From Aneurinibacillus sp. Ricciae_BoGa-3 (GTDB lineage: Bacteria > Bacillota > Bacilli > Aneurinibacillales > Aneurinibacillaceae): a stretch of DNA of 64,000 nucleotides. Each line of letters begins with the position of its first letter. Within the stretch, counting starts at the first letter, position 1. Made by a program: the position numbers and the translations under genes. Below are positions 15,314 to 24,405 of this stretch, piece after piece. The notes under the pieces were generated by a model. The model ran no database searches, had not been told where the DNA came from, and saw only the letters and a list, made by a program, of their open reading frames with translations. The stretch is taken from NCBI RefSeq assembly GCF_028421645.1, contig NZ_CP116887.1, forward strand, positions 3,660,001-3,724,000. The letters run 5' to 3'.

Positions 15314-16906
15314 ATGCATGTACCCTTGCTCATTCAGGACTTCTTAAAGAGAGCCGTTTATCACTACCCTAACAAAACAGCCGTAATTGATGGGGATCGC
15401 CGAATCACATACAGAGAGATTCAGAAACGAATCAACCGGCTGGCCAATGCCTTGCAGCAACAGGGAATCACAAAAGGGGATCGAATTGCAATCCTGTCGC
15501 CGAACCGCCTGGAGATGTTTGAAGTATTCTACGCCGCTTTCTATCTTGGCGCTCTTATCGTTCCGCTGAACACCCGGCTCGTACCGGCAGAATATGAATA
15601 CATCGTTAATCATAGCGGAGCAAAAGTGTTACTGGTAGATGCTGAACTGGCCCAGCAGGTTGAACCTATCGCAGAGAAACTGAGCCAAGTGGAAACTTTT
15701 GTAACCCTCTCCGTACCTGGCCACAGTACACCAGGTGGTTGGATCGATTATAACGCGTTTACCGAAAGCGCTTCCGAATTGGCTGTACATACAGCGCTTG
15801 AGGAAACAGACCCAACCATGATTCTTTATACAAGTGGTACCACCGGGCGCCCCAAAGGCGTTATTCAAACGCACCGCAGTACATACATAAATGCGGTTAA
15901 TACCATCATCCACGTGAAAGCTAATGATGATGATGTGCTGCTTCACACGCTGCCCATGTTCCATGTCAATGGCTGGGGAACGCCCTTCTCCTTTACAGGA
16001 ATGGGAGCTACCCATGTCATGATACGTAAAATTCAGTCCTCTTATATCCTTGAACTGGTTAAAAATGAAGGCGTAACGGTTGCCTGTATGGCCCCTACCG
16101 TACTTAATATGATTTTAAATGATCCAGATGCTAAGAATCTGAATATGAAACAGAATATGCGCGTGGTCATTGCGGGGTCTGCTCCGCCTCCATCGTTCGT
16201 TAGATCGGTCGAAAAAGAATTAGGCTGGACCTTTATCCAGGTTTATGGCATGACGGAAGTCTCCCCGTTTCTTACCGTTTCCCATATGAAAGAAGAGATC
16301 AGCCGGGAAGGGGATGAGGACAGAATTCATCGGCTAAAAGCAAAAGCCGGCATCAGCATGCTAAATATGGAAGTGCGGGTTGTCAATGAAGATGGAGAAG
16401 ATGTTACCCCAAATGGAGTGGAAACAGGCGAAATTATCTGTCGATCCAATTCGGTAATGGAAGGATACTGGCTCCAGCCAGAAGAAACGGCGAAAGCGAT
16501 CGTAAATGGCTGGTACCACACGGGGGATATGGGAACGATTGATGAAGACGGCTATATCGATATTGTCGACCGCAAAAAAGATATCATCATAAGCGGTGGG
16601 GAAAACATTTCGTCTATTGAAATTGAAGGCGCGCTTTATGAGCATCCTGCTGTACTCGAAGCCGCCATTATCTCAATTCCGCACGAAAAATGGGGCGAAG
16701 TTCCCCATGCCGTCTGCGTTCTGCAACCGGACGCGGAAACTTCCGAAGAGGAAATTATAGCTTTCTGCCGGGAAAGAATGGCCCACTTCAAATGCCCGAA
16801 ATCCGTACAGTTTGTACCAGAACTTCCCAAAACCGCATCAGGCAAGATTCAAAAAGTCGTGCTTCGGGAGCCATTCTGGATAGAGGTAGGAAGAAGAGTG
16901 AATTAA
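15314..16906 (+). CDS. Acyl-CoA synthetase (fatty acid--CoA ligase)
   Basis: AMP-forming ligase of 530 residues that activates a carboxylic acid to its CoA ester. Motifs in order: P-loop YTSGTTGRPKGV near residue 172, QVYGMTEVSPF, YHTGDMGTIDEDGYIDIVDR, and the catalytic lysine KTASGKIQK near 510 (seen). The closest type is medium/long-chain fatty acyl-CoA synthetase; the substrate is not fixed by sequence. AAAGGAGTGGAG precedes the ATG and a strong terminator follows, so it is transcribed alone. Confidence 0.9.
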   Translation: MHVPLLIQDFLKRAVYHYPNKTAVIDGDRRITYREIQKRINRLANALQQQGITKGDRIAILSPNRLEMFEVFYAAFYLGALIVPLNTRLVPAEYEYIVNHSGAKVLLVDAELAQQVEPIAEKLSQVETFVTLSVPGHSTPGGWIDYNAFTESASELAVHTALEETDPTMILYTSGTTGRPKGVIQTHRSTYINAVNTIIHVKANDDDVLLHTLPMFHVNGWGTPFSFTGMGATHVMIRKIQSSYILELVKNEGVTVACMAPTVLNMILNDPDAKNLNMKQNMRVVIAGSAPPPSFVRSVEKELGWTFIQVYGMTEVSPFLTVSHMKEEISREGDEDRIHRLKAKAGISMLNMEVRVVNEDGEDVTPNGVETGEIICRSNSVMEGYWLQPEETAKAIVNGWYHTGDMGTIDEDGYIDIVDRKKDIIISGGENISSIEIEGALYEHPAVLEAAIISIPHEKWGEVPHAVCVLQPDAETSEEEIIAFCRERMAHFKCPKSVQFVPELPKTASGKIQKVVLREPFWIEVGRRVN

Positions 16907-16915
16907 ACCCAATGC

Positions 16916-16950
16916 AAAACCCCCTCGCTTCTGGCTGGAGGGGGTTTTTG
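16916..16950 (+). terminator. Terminator after the acyl-CoA synthetase gene
   Basis: Stem AAACCCCCTC/GAGGGGGTTT followed by a T run. Confidence 0.9.
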
Positions 16951-16986
16951 TTTCACGTATAAGAAACTATATGTTATTTTAAATCG

Positions 16987-17465
16987 TTAAAGTGGTTTGG
17001 AACGGGGACCACTTAGTCCCTTTCTCTTTTATGGTAAAAATTTATAGGCTTCACAGTGTTGAAGTGCCTTGAGCGATTTTTTAAATGGGACCTCCGGTCC
17101 CGAAACACCCAAGAAAAACATCGTGAGGCGCATGTCCGCACCTTTCTTTCCCCCAGGCCGAAAGGTGTTTCGATTTTACCTTTCGGCATAAGTGCAACTT
17201 AGGTTGCTGCCTTCGCTATAGCTTGGCGCAACCTAGTTTTCTAATGGCGCGTGTGGAACAGAGGGCGAAAAAGACCGGCAACTGTCTCCACCATTAAGAT
17301 ACCCAAATGTCGCACCTAAACGGTATAAAGGAATCTAAGGCCATCGCCTGCGCTTGACACTAGCTAAGATTCCCTAATGCCGGTCCGTCCGTCGTTCCAC
17401 AAAGCGGCCGTAAAACTTCCATGAGGGGAAAGGAGAGAGCGGCATGGTCCGCGATGTTTTTCTCA
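16987..17465 (-). repeat. Palindromic element R2 (largest, multi-hairpin)
   Basis: Fills the 560-bp gap between two genes. The outer stem is AAAAACATCG (17114-17123) with CGATGTTTTT (17452-17461), enclosing 348 nt. Nested inside are GTGGAAC/GTTCCAC (17253/17394), GACCGGCA/TGCCGGTC (17073+200/17378), GGAATCTAAG/CTAAGATTCC (17330/17364), AGGTTGC/GCAACCT (17201/17228) and GCCGAAAGGT/ACCTTTCGGC (17157/17178). The tail outside the stem holds GGGACC/GGTCCC (17087/17096), CTTCA/TGAAG (17049/17060) and AAGTGGT/ACCACTT (16990/17008). In its own orientation it starts 7 nt after the stop of the 33-residue gene. The inner GACCGGCA arm is at 17273-17280. Confidence 0.85.
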
Positions 17466-17468
17466 ATT

Positions 17469-17570
17469 TTATAGTGATGCTTTAATAATGCCGGTAATCA
17501 CAACGAAAGTAACAATTACAAAACCGGCCGACATAACAAGACCAAGCAGACGTCGGGCCTGATGCTCCAT
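17469..17570 (-). CDS. 33-residue small membrane protein
   Basis: Short gene with a GGAGGGAGG ribosome site about 9 nt before an ATG. The product, MEHQARRLLGLVMSAGFVIV and 13 more residues, has a basic N-terminus and one membrane helix (seen). No family is recognised. Its stop lies 7 nt before element R2, which runs in the same direction and may end its transcript. A putative upstream terminator at 17661 isolates it from the next gene, so it may have its own promoter. Confidence 0.6.
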   Translation of the reverse strand: MEHQARRLLGLVMSAGFVIVTFVVITGIIKASL

Positions 17571-17660
17571 TAAAATTCCTCCCTGCCTCGGCTTCTTCTT
17601 CCTACCTTCTTATACGGAATCACGGGCTGGCAGGTTTCACAAAAAAGGTTTTAAGGAAAT

Positions 17661-17690
17661 AAAAAAAACCCCGAGTAAAATCGAGGCAAA
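17661..17690 (-). terminator. Terminator downstream of the 166-aa gene
   Basis: On the minus strand CCTCGA-TTTTAC-TCGGGG is followed by eight T. It lies about 130 nt after the 166-residue gene. The stretch 17690-17820 is A+T-rich and holds a GACAACT/AGTTGTC dyad but no gene. Confidence 0.7.
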
Positions 17691-17821
17691 GGAAAGACAA
17701 CTCTCAACCTATTTGATTAAGTTGTCAATTAAAAGAATAATATAAAACGAAGCATTATACAATAGGAATTTAAGGAAAATTAGCGATTTCTAAACAAAAA
17801 CCAACGAAATTCACTATTTCT

Positions 17822-18322
17822 CTACAAAATCTTATGTGGAACATTTCTATTCAGCAGAAGTTGCAAAAAAATTTCTTCTTTTTTTCTATCCAAACGCAAC
17901 GACAGCGTTTTTGCAAAATACAGATGTATCTTCTCGTCGCCATCTCCAAGAAGTCTAATGCGATACACTTCATCCAATTCCTTCATGGCATGCAAATAGG
18001 CCAGCCGTTCCGGCGTAGCCGCCGCACAGAAAGTACGGCTCAGAAGAACCCCCTCTTTCCAGTATTCCTTTTGTTCCCCATCAGCCGCCCCCATCACTTG
18101 CAGCCATTCTACCGCCCGGTTAATGCCCAGCTGCTTTGCCATCGCAGTGTCGCTATACTCCACCTCAACGGTATCTACTTCTGGCCCTGCAGTATCGAGC
18201 ATGGTATAAAAAAGGTTGCGCAGCACCAGGTTGTTAGGTGAAAGTCCGTGATCGTCGAAATGATACGTGTATTCAAGCCTGCCATCAGCAAGCTCTTTGC
18301 GCTGAAGGTAAATATACTGCAT
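17822..18322 (-). CDS. Hypothetical protein, 166 aa
   Basis: Soluble protein that I do not recognise. It opens MQYIYLQRKELADGRLEYTY, suggesting a beta-hairpin, and continues as mainly helical, charged sequence with a C-terminal IFLQLLLNRNVPHKIL. No membrane segment, Cys cluster or nucleotide motif is seen. AAGGAGG precedes the ATG. It lies 35 bp downstream of the M42 peptidase gene in the same direction and is probably in its operon. Confidence 0.7.
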   Translation of the reverse strand: MQYIYLQRKELADGRLEYTYHFDDHGLSPNNLVLRNLFYTMLDTAGPEVDTVEVEYSDTAMAKQLGINRAVEWLQVMGAADGEQKEYWKEGVLLSRTFCAAATPERLAYLHAMKELDEVYRIRLLGDGDEKIHLYFAKTLSLRLDRKKEEIFLQLLLNRNVPHKIL

Positions 18323-18357
18323 ATTTTGCCTCCTTAGCTTAACAAAGGAATTTATGG

Positions 18358-19425
18358 CTAGCGTTCCTTGATTTTCTCCACTGCTGTACGATCGATCTTT
18401 TTCAGGAGAGCCAGCAGCAGTTTTTTAGCGGCTTCATAGTCAGCTTTATGAATAATTGAAGCGTGGCTGTGGATATAACGAGCCGGAATGCCAATGACAG
18501 CCGAAGGAACCCCTTTACCAGTTAAATGCACGCGCCCTGCGTCTGTTCCGCCCGGTGAGACAAAAAATTGGAAAGGAATATTTAATTCCTCAGCTGTGTC
18601 AATCATCAGATCACGCAAACCCGGATGGGTAACCATCGTACGGTCCATAATGCGCATTAAGAGGCCGTCGCCTAATTTACCCATACCGTTATCGACGCCT
18701 GGAATATCCCCTGCAGGGCTTGCATCGAGGGCAAAAAACAGGTCAGGTTTGATCAGTTCAGCCGCCGTGGCCGCCCCGCGCAGGCCAACTTCCTCCTGCA
18801 CGTTTGCTCCCCCATAAATTGTGTTCGGATGGGACTCATGTTTCATCTCACGGAGCATTTCAACAGCAAGCGCGCAGCCGTAACGGTTATCCCATGCTTT
18901 GGCCATCATCTTATCCGAATTTCCCATAACGGTAAACGGGCACACCGGAAGGATTGGCTGCCCTGGCTGAATGCCGATCTTTTCAGCGTCCTCTTTGCTG
19001 TCAGCGCCAACATCGATAAACATGTTTTTGATGTCCATAGGCTTGGTTCTAGCCGACTCCGGCAGGACATGCGGCGGTATGGAACTAATAACGCCAGGAA
19101 TGACACCGTTCTTAGCTACTATTTCTACACGCTGTGCGAGCAGAACCTGGCTCCACCATCCGCCAAGCGGCTGAAACTGGATAAACCCTTCATCCGTGAT
19201 GCGCGTTACCATAAATGCGACTTCATCCATATGCCCGCCGACCATAATGACCGGGCCGTTTTCACTGCCGCGGAGTACACCGTATATGCTGCCAAGATTA
19301 TCATAGACAATTTCTTCAGTTGATTGGCTTATGTATTCCTTCATAATGGAGCGCACTTCGCGTTCAAAACCAGGAGCTCCCTTTGCTTCTGTGAGCCTTT
19401 TAAAAAGTTCCATTTGAAAATCCAC
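18358..19425 (-). CDS. M42-family metal aminopeptidase
   Basis: Cytoplasmic metallo-aminopeptidase of 355 residues (glutamyl aminopeptidase/FrvX/YsdC type, also annotated as endoglucanase M). Metal and catalytic motifs: [12 protein letters not shown] (His, Asp), KAWDNRYGC (bridging Asp), [11 protein letters not shown] (catalytic Glu), ALDASPAGD and the final [12 protein letters not shown] (seen). Members form tetrahedral dodecamers that trim peptides (known). A GTG at 19425 is used with AAAGGAG upstream; an ATG 12 nt later is an alternative. Confidence 0.92.
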   Translation of the reverse strand: MDFQMELFKRLTEAKGAPGFEREVRSIMKEYISQSTEEIVYDNLGSIYGVLRGSENGPVIMVGGHMDEVAFMVTRITDEGFIQFQPLGGWWSQVLLAQRVEIVAKNGVIPGVISSIPPHVLPESARTKPMDIKNMFIDVGADSKEDAEKIGIQPGQPILPVCPFTVMGNSDKMMAKAWDNRYGCALAVEMLREMKHESHPNTIYGGANVQEEVGLRGAATAAELIKPDLFFALDASPAGDIPGVDNGMGKLGDGLLMRIMDRTMVTHPGLRDLMIDTAEELNIPFQFFVSPGGTDAGRVHLTGKGVPSAVIGIPARYIHSHASIIHKADYEAAKKLLLALLKKIDRTAVEKIKER

Positions 19426-19477
19426 TGTCTATTCACTCCTTTATATTTATTCTCCCCATAATAAGAGAGATATGCAG

Positions 19478-20374
19478 CTATTGTTCAACCTGTTTGAACC
19501 TCTTCTTGCGCCTCCTGGTAAGTTCAGGAATCGTAATGCCGACCAGAATGATGGCAACACCCAGCCAGCGCACGATACTAACCTGCTCCCCTAGCACAAA
19601 ACTTGACATAAAGACGGCCATCGGAAGCTCAGCAGATCCCATTATGGTAGCCAGGCTGCCTCCTATGTGCGGTGTTCCAAACGTAAAAAACAACGTAGGA
19701 ACAATGGCGCCAAACAGTGCAAGCAGAATGCCCCATTTTAGCAGGCCGTGGACAAGCGAGCCATTCACAAGAAATACCGGCGGGTAAACAATAAAGGTAA
19801 TGAGAACGGCACCTACTAACATGAAAGAAGAACGGAGCCAGGGATTAACGGATGTCGCTACGCGTCCGCTGCAAATAATAAAGAAAGCGTATGTAACAGC
19901 GGAAAGCAGGCCATATATGAGGCCCATCCAAGAAAAGTTGCGAAGCTCTCCCTCCAGTACACCGCCTGCCAGTATGGTACCTATAAATAGAAGGACGAGC
20001 GCTGCTATCCGGTCCATTCCGGGCCGGGTTCGGGTTAAAACGGACTCAACAAGAACGCCAATCCATGTAAATTGAAATAAGAGCACAATCGCAATGGATG
20101 CAGGAATATAACGAAGAGATTGGTAATAAAAAATACCGGTTAACCCGGTGCCGACTCCAACGCCAATCAGAAGCAGCCATTGCCGGGGACTCGTTTTTCC
20201 GCGCCCGAGAATGAGGGTAAGCACCCACATCAGGCAGGCTCCAATAAACATTTGGCTGCCGCTTACTTCAGCAGACGTAAAACCATCCTTGTAAGCCAAT
20301 TTAACAAAGGTGGACAGCATACCGTAGCTGCAGGCACCTAAAAATACGAGCAGAACAGAACGCCAGTAAAACAT
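19478..20374 (-). CDS. EamA/DMT-family transporter
   Basis: Integral membrane protein of 298 residues with ten predicted helices in two EamA repeats (first from LVFLGACSYGMLSTFVKLAY, second from WMGLIYGLLSAVTYAFFIIC) and a basic C-terminus RRRKKRFK (seen). The drug/metabolite transporter superfamily exports amino acids, purines or other metabolites (known); the substrate here is not determinable. GGAAAGGGAG precedes the ATG. It lies 50 bp upstream of the M42 gene and may be its operon leader. Confidence 0.88.
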   Translation of the reverse strand: MFYWRSVLLVFLGACSYGMLSTFVKLAYKDGFTSAEVSGSQMFIGACLMWVLTLILGRGKTSPRQWLLLIGVGVGTGLTGIFYYQSLRYIPASIAIVLLFQFTWIGVLVESVLTRTRPGMDRIAALVLLFIGTILAGGVLEGELRNFSWMGLIYGLLSAVTYAFFIICSGRVATSVNPWLRSSFMLVGAVLITFIVYPPVFLVNGSLVHGLLKWGILLALFGAIVPTLFFTFGTPHIGGSLATIMGSAELPMAVFMSSFVLGEQVSIVRWLGVAIILVGITIPELTRRRKKRFKQVEQ

Positions 20375-20496
20375 GTTTCACTCCCTTTCCTTCCTTATTG
20401 TACTACATATGCCAAACACTTTCCTGTTAACGGCTGTCACGGGTACTATGCCGCCTACAGAGATTCTATTAAAGGATCGGTTGTGACCTCCTTACA

Positions 20497-20666
20497 TGGG
20501 GAAAAGAAAGGTGCGGACATGCGGCTCACGACGCTTTTCTTGGGTGTTTTGGGACCGGAGCTCCCATTTAAAAAGTGGCACAAGGCACTTCAACACTGTG
20601 AAGCACATAAACTCCATATCACAAAGAGTAAGGGACCTATCGGTCCCAGCAGAAAACCACTTTAAT
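20497..20666 (+). repeat. Palindromic element R3 (lacks the 5' arm)
   Basis: Matches the R family from GAAAGGTGCGGACATG through the half-stem CGACGCTTTTC, the tail hairpin GGGACC...GCTCCC, CTTCAACACTGTGAAG and a second GGGACC/GGTCCC pair at about 20632-20645 to AACCACTTTAA. The AAAAACATCG arm is missing. It occupies most of the 374-bp gap between the EamA and fumarase genes. The rest of the gap (20375-20496, 20667-20748) holds only an imperfect CCGCTGACAACGGTCAGCGG hairpin at 20690-20712, the likely fumarase terminator. Confidence 0.75.
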
Positions 20667-20689
20667 ACTTAAAAGCGAATACGATATAA

Positions 20690-20714
20690 ATAGCCGCTGA
20701 CAACGGTCAGCGGC
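20690..20714. terminator. Hairpin downstream of fumarase
   Basis: CCGCTGAC and GTCAGCGG form an 8-bp stem with a four-base loop, about 35 nt after the fumarase stop. No strong T run follows, so termination is uncertain. Confidence 0.45.
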
Positions 20715-20748
20715 CTTAAGTACATTGCGTGGGTTTCAAGGTAGATCC

Positions 20749-22281
20749 TTAGCTAAACACGGGTTGAGCAAACATAGATAGTTTTTCCAGAGAGTTTTTA
20801 TCTACATCAGCATGAAGGCTGTTGCCGTGCGAATCCATTGTTACGATTGCAGCGAAGCCTTCTACCTGGAGGTGCCACATCGCCTCCGGAATGCCAAATT
20901 CCATGTAGTCCACACCTTCTACTTTTTTCACGCAGTCTGCATAGTATTGCGCAGCACCGCCGATGGCGTTTAAGTATACGCCGCCATGCTCTTGAAGACC
21001 TTTTAACGTTTTCGGACCCATGCCGCCCTTTCCAATTACTACGCGGATGCCGAATTTTTTCATAATATCAGCCTGGTAAGGTTCTTCCCGGATGCTCGTT
21101 GTTGGTCCGGCCGCTTTTACGTGCCATTCACCAGCCTCATCCTTGAGCATAACCGGTCCGCAGTGGTAAAGAACACCGCCGTTTAGGTCAATCGGACAAT
21201 CATGATCCATCATATATTTATGGAAAGCGTCGCGGCCTGTGTGCATCAGGCCATTTATAATCACAACATCTCCCACTTGTAGGCTGCGAACCTGTTCTTC
21301 GCTGATCGGATACTCAAGCACCACTTCACGCCGCTCGCTTGTTTCCTGTCCAGCTGCTGCCATACCTTCGTTAAGGTCGACCTGCCCCTCTTTATACAGC
21401 CAGTCCTTAATCTCGCCGGTTGCGGCATCAAGCGTAACACCCTGGCGGCGGAACGCCCAGCAGTTATACGCAACAGATACATAGAAACTCGCTGGCAGGC
21501 GATTCATTACACCTACTTTGCAGCCGAGCAGCGTTGTTTCGCCACCAAAGCCCATGGTTCCTATGCCCAGTTCATTAGCTTTATCCATAATGTAATTTTC
21601 CAATTTTTCTAATTCAGGATTCGGGTTCACATCATCCACTTTGCGGAACAGCTGTTCTTTGGCCAGCGCATATCCGCTTGTGCGATCGCCGCCAATGCCA
21701 ACTCCGATAAACCCGGCGCTGCAGCCTTGGCCCTGCGCCTGGTACACGCTGTGCAGAATACATTTGCGAATGCCATCCAGATCCCGGCCGGCTTTTCCAA
21801 GGCCTTCAATTTCCATTGGAAGACTGTATTGAATATTTTTATTTTCACAGCCGCCGCCTTTAAGGATGAGCTTCACCTCAACATCATCGCGCTCCCACTG
21901 GCTGAAGTGAATAACAGGCGTGCCTTCGCCTAAGTTATTCCCGCTATTTTCCCCCGTTAAGGAATCCACAGAATTCGGGCGAAGTTTGCCATTCTTCGTC
22001 GCTTCCACAAGAGCTTCATGGATGGCTTTTTTCATTTCGATTTGATTGGCTCCCACAGGCGTGCGAATTTCAAAGGTTGGCATCCCTGTGTCCTGGCAAA
22101 TCGGCGATATATTGTCCTCAGCCATCTGAATATTCTGGGTAATTGTTGAAAGAGAAAGAGCGGAACGCGTGCCAGCGCTTTCTTTTTGGCGTGCAGTTAC
22201 AATCGCACGGCGGACATCCGGCGGCAAATTGGTAGACGTCTCAACAATTAGCTTGTACATACTCTGTTTAAACTGGTTCAT
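20749..22281 (-). CDS. Class I fumarate hydratase (fused alpha/beta)
   Basis: Fe-S enzyme of 510 residues that interconverts fumarate and malate in the citric acid cycle. Cluster cysteines are in ICQDTGMPTF (about residue 61), QGQGCSAGFIGVGIGGDR (about 185) and TLLGCKVGVM (about 252); the C-terminal beta part contains NGLMHTGRDAFHK and KGGMGPKTL (seen). Alpha and beta parts are joined in one chain. The start at 22281 has GGGGCAGGAG upstream; an ORF extension of 30 residues to 22371 is probably not translated. Confidence 0.93.
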   Translation of the reverse strand: MNQFKQSMYKLIVETSTNLPPDVRRAIVTARQKESAGTRSALSLSTITQNIQMAEDNISPICQDTGMPTFEIRTPVGANQIEMKKAIHEALVEATKNGKLRPNSVDSLTGENSGNNLGEGTPVIHFSQWERDDVEVKLILKGGGCENKNIQYSLPMEIEGLGKAGRDLDGIRKCILHSVYQAQGQGCSAGFIGVGIGGDRTSGYALAKEQLFRKVDDVNPNPELEKLENYIMDKANELGIGTMGFGGETTLLGCKVGVMNRLPASFYVSVAYNCWAFRRQGVTLDAATGEIKDWLYKEGQVDLNEGMAAAGQETSERREVVLEYPISEEQVRSLQVGDVVIINGLMHTGRDAFHKYMMDHDCPIDLNGGVLYHCGPVMLKDEAGEWHVKAAGPTTSIREEPYQADIMKKFGIRVVIGKGGMGPKTLKGLQEHGGVYLNAIGGAAQYYADCVKKVEGVDYMEFGIPEAMWHLQVEGFAAIVTMDSHGNSLHADVDKNSLEKLSMFAQPVFS

Positions 22282-22413
22282 TTCTCCTGCCCCTTTTTGT
22301 GAAAAATCACGTTCATCCCTTATTATATAGAATAGTACCCAATCGGAAAAGCCTCCCTGTCTTTTACTCATGCAAAAGTAGGAAGAGGCTTACCTGCAAC
22401 CGGTATATATCGT

Positions 22414-23592
22414 TTAGAAGCTTTGCCACGGAATACCGGCCCATAAAAGAACAGCCAATATGATAAATGCGCCAATTTGCTGCGCTGGCCTGAATCGGGT
22501 ACGAGGCAGACCGACTACTGCAGAAGCGAGAAAACCGCCAAACAATCCGCCGAGATGGGCATAATTGTCAATCATGCCGATAGAAACGAAACCAAACACG
22601 AGGTTGACCAGCAGCACGACAATAACGTTGCGGCCCATCGTTCGGAAGAAAAGCACTTTATTCTGCGTACCAAAATACAGCAGCGCGCCGAACAAACCAA
22701 ATATCGCACCTGACGCTCCAGCTGACAAGGATGTAGAGAATACGAAGCTTGCCACAGCTCCGGCAATGCCTGCCAGCATATAGATGAATAGAAATCGGTA
22801 AGATCCATATATTTGCTCCACTGCCGTACCAAGCTGCCACAGAGCAAAACCATTTAAGAGGATGTGCATAAAACCAATGTGCAGAAACATAGGCGTAATC
22901 AAACGCCACCACTCGCCTGCCACAATTCTCGCATTCTCTTTGGCCCCAAACCGTATAAGAACATCTGGATTCTGGCTTCCTCCCGCGAATTCCATCAAAA
23001 CGAATACGGTTATAATAATAAAAAGCAAACCATAAGTCACATGGGGTTTCCCGTAGAAAAACGTCTGCTGCACTTCCTGTTCTTTCTGTTGCTCCAACTG
23101 GTCGATCTTATGGGCCCAATAAGAGGGAGGATGCTCTTCTCCTTCGTCTATCGGTGTGCCGGTAATACGATCCTGTCCAAATAAATTGGGGAAAGTAGAG
23201 GGCTGCATACCTGCCCATTGCTGTTCCGGAAGAATAAGGGTGGCTGCATCAAGTCTGATGCCGAGCTCTGCAAGGCCCGGTTCGCGAAAATGGGCTTCCA
23301 GATCTTCCGTAAGAGGTTTATAGAACAAATAGACGATAAGCCCTTGGGCTGTACCTGCCTGCATGTTCCGCCTCATACCTTCCAGCATTCTAGCCCCTTG
23401 CTCTATGTCATGGGATAGGGTGGCTCCCCATAGATAATCGGAAATTACAAGCCGGATATAGTGAAGTTCCCGGCCTTTGCTGCGAACCAGATGTATAACT
23501 TGGGAGTCTGAAGATACTACAGAATACTCCTCGTGCAAAACGAGCTGATAGGCGATTTTCCATGCATGCTGCACTGCACCATCATGATCCAA
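22414..23592 (-). CDS. Rhomboid-family intramembrane serine protease (GluP-like)
   Basis: Membrane protease of 392 residues. A soluble N-terminal domain of about 200 residues is followed by seven helices with the rhomboid marks: LHIGFMHILLNGFALWQLG, the catalytic serine in SAGASGAIFGLFGA near residue 293 and the partner histidine in DNYAHLGGLFGG near 344 (seen). Family members cut transmembrane substrates (known); the architecture matches Bacillus GluP without its TPR tail. The start is a TTG behind a GGGGCAGGGGAG site. Confidence 0.9.
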   Translation of the reverse strand: MDHDGAVQHAWKIAYQLVLHEEYSVVSSDSQVIHLVRSKGRELHYIRLVISDYLWGATLSHDIEQGARMLEGMRRNMQAGTAQGLIVYLFYKPLTEDLEAHFREPGLAELGIRLDAATLILPEQQWAGMQPSTFPNLFGQDRITGTPIDEGEEHPPSYWAHKIDQLEQQKEQEVQQTFFYGKPHVTYGLLFIIITVFVLMEFAGGSQNPDVLIRFGAKENARIVAGEWWRLITPMFLHIGFMHILLNGFALWQLGTAVEQIYGSYRFLFIYMLAGIAGAVASFVFSTSLSAGASGAIFGLFGALLYFGTQNKVLFFRTMGRNVIVVLLVNLVFGFVSIGMIDNYAHLGGLFGGFLASAVVGLPRTRFRPAQQIGAFIILAVLLWAGIPWQSF

Positions 23593-23724
23593 ACTCCCCT
23601 GCCCCTCTCTTAAAATCTTAATTTTTCCAGTATATTTGTTTTCCCTTGTTTATATTACAATATTCTATATTCCCCGTCATTCTTGTCGGGTGCAACATAA
23701 TAAATGATCAGGAGTGAAAACAGA

Positions 23725-24405
23725 TTGCCTGCACTTAAGCAAATCATCCGTATCGAACATGTACATAAAGCTTATGAAACGCCATCAGGACCTCTGACAC
23801 CACTGGCGGGCACCAGTGCCTCCATTGCTGAAGGATCTTTTATTATGGTTATGGGCCCCTCCGGCACAGGAAAAAGCACGCTGTTCCGACTGCTTACGCG
23901 TCTTGAAGAACCGGACCAGGGCACCATATTTTACCGGGACAAGCCGCTTGTCGACTATGAACCTACATGGCTTCGCCGTGAAGTCCACTATGTTTTCCAG
24001 ACGCCCACCCTTTTTCACGGTACTGTGGGGGACAATCTCGCTTATCCTCTTTCTCTAAAAGGAAGGTGCCCATCCGATGGCGAGCTTAAATCTTTATTGC
24101 ATAGGGCTGCTCTTTCCTCCTCTTATCTTGATCGGCCAATTGAACGTTTGTCAGGCGGGGAAAAACAAAGAGTCAATATTGCCCGTTCCCTGTCACTTAA
24201 TCCGCCAGTCTTAATGCTGGATGAACCAACCGCTGCGCTTGACGCGGAAAGTACCGTATTAATCGAGCATGAAATCCAAAGCTACCATCAGGCTGGAAAT
24301 ACCATTCTCTGGATTACCCATTCCGCGGAACAAGCGCAACGGTTGGGCGGTACCATCTGGTATCTTGTGAACGGCCAGCTTCGTGGGGAGGGAATACAAC
24401 CATGA
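23725..24405 (+). CDS. fetA: Iron export ABC transporter ATPase FetA
   Basis: ABC ATPase of about 226 residues with Walker A GPSGTGKSTL, signature RLSGGEKQRVN, Walker B PVLMLDEPTAALD and the switch histidine WITHSAEQ (seen). It pairs with the next gene, an UPF0014 permease, as in E. coli FetAB, which exports iron and raises peroxide resistance (known). An ATG at 23704 opens the frame, but AGGAGTG lies 8-9 nt before a TTG at 23725, which is the better start. It overlaps fetB by 4 bp (ATGA). Confidence 0.88.
   Translation: MPALKQIIRIEHVHKAYETPSGPLTPLAGTSASIAEGSFIMVMGPSGTGKSTLFRLLTRLEEPDQGTIFYRDKPLVDYEPTWLRREVHYVFQTPTLFHGTVGDNLAYPLSLKGRCPSDGELKSLLHRAALSSSYLDRPIERLSGGEKQRVNIARSLSLNPPVLMLDEPTAALDAESTVLIEHEIQSYHQAGNTILWITHSAEQAQRLGGTIWYLVNGQLRGEGIQP

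Noticed and set aside
18829-19323. 164-residue plus-strand frame
   Set aside because: Antisense to the M42 peptidase gene, whose motifs are complete.
20483-20665. Frame of 60 residues (LGVLGPELPFKKW) within R3
   Set aside because: It lies on the conserved palindromic tail, and its relative in R4 (26662-26934) diverges outside the repeat. The shared peptide follows from DNA conservation, not coding.
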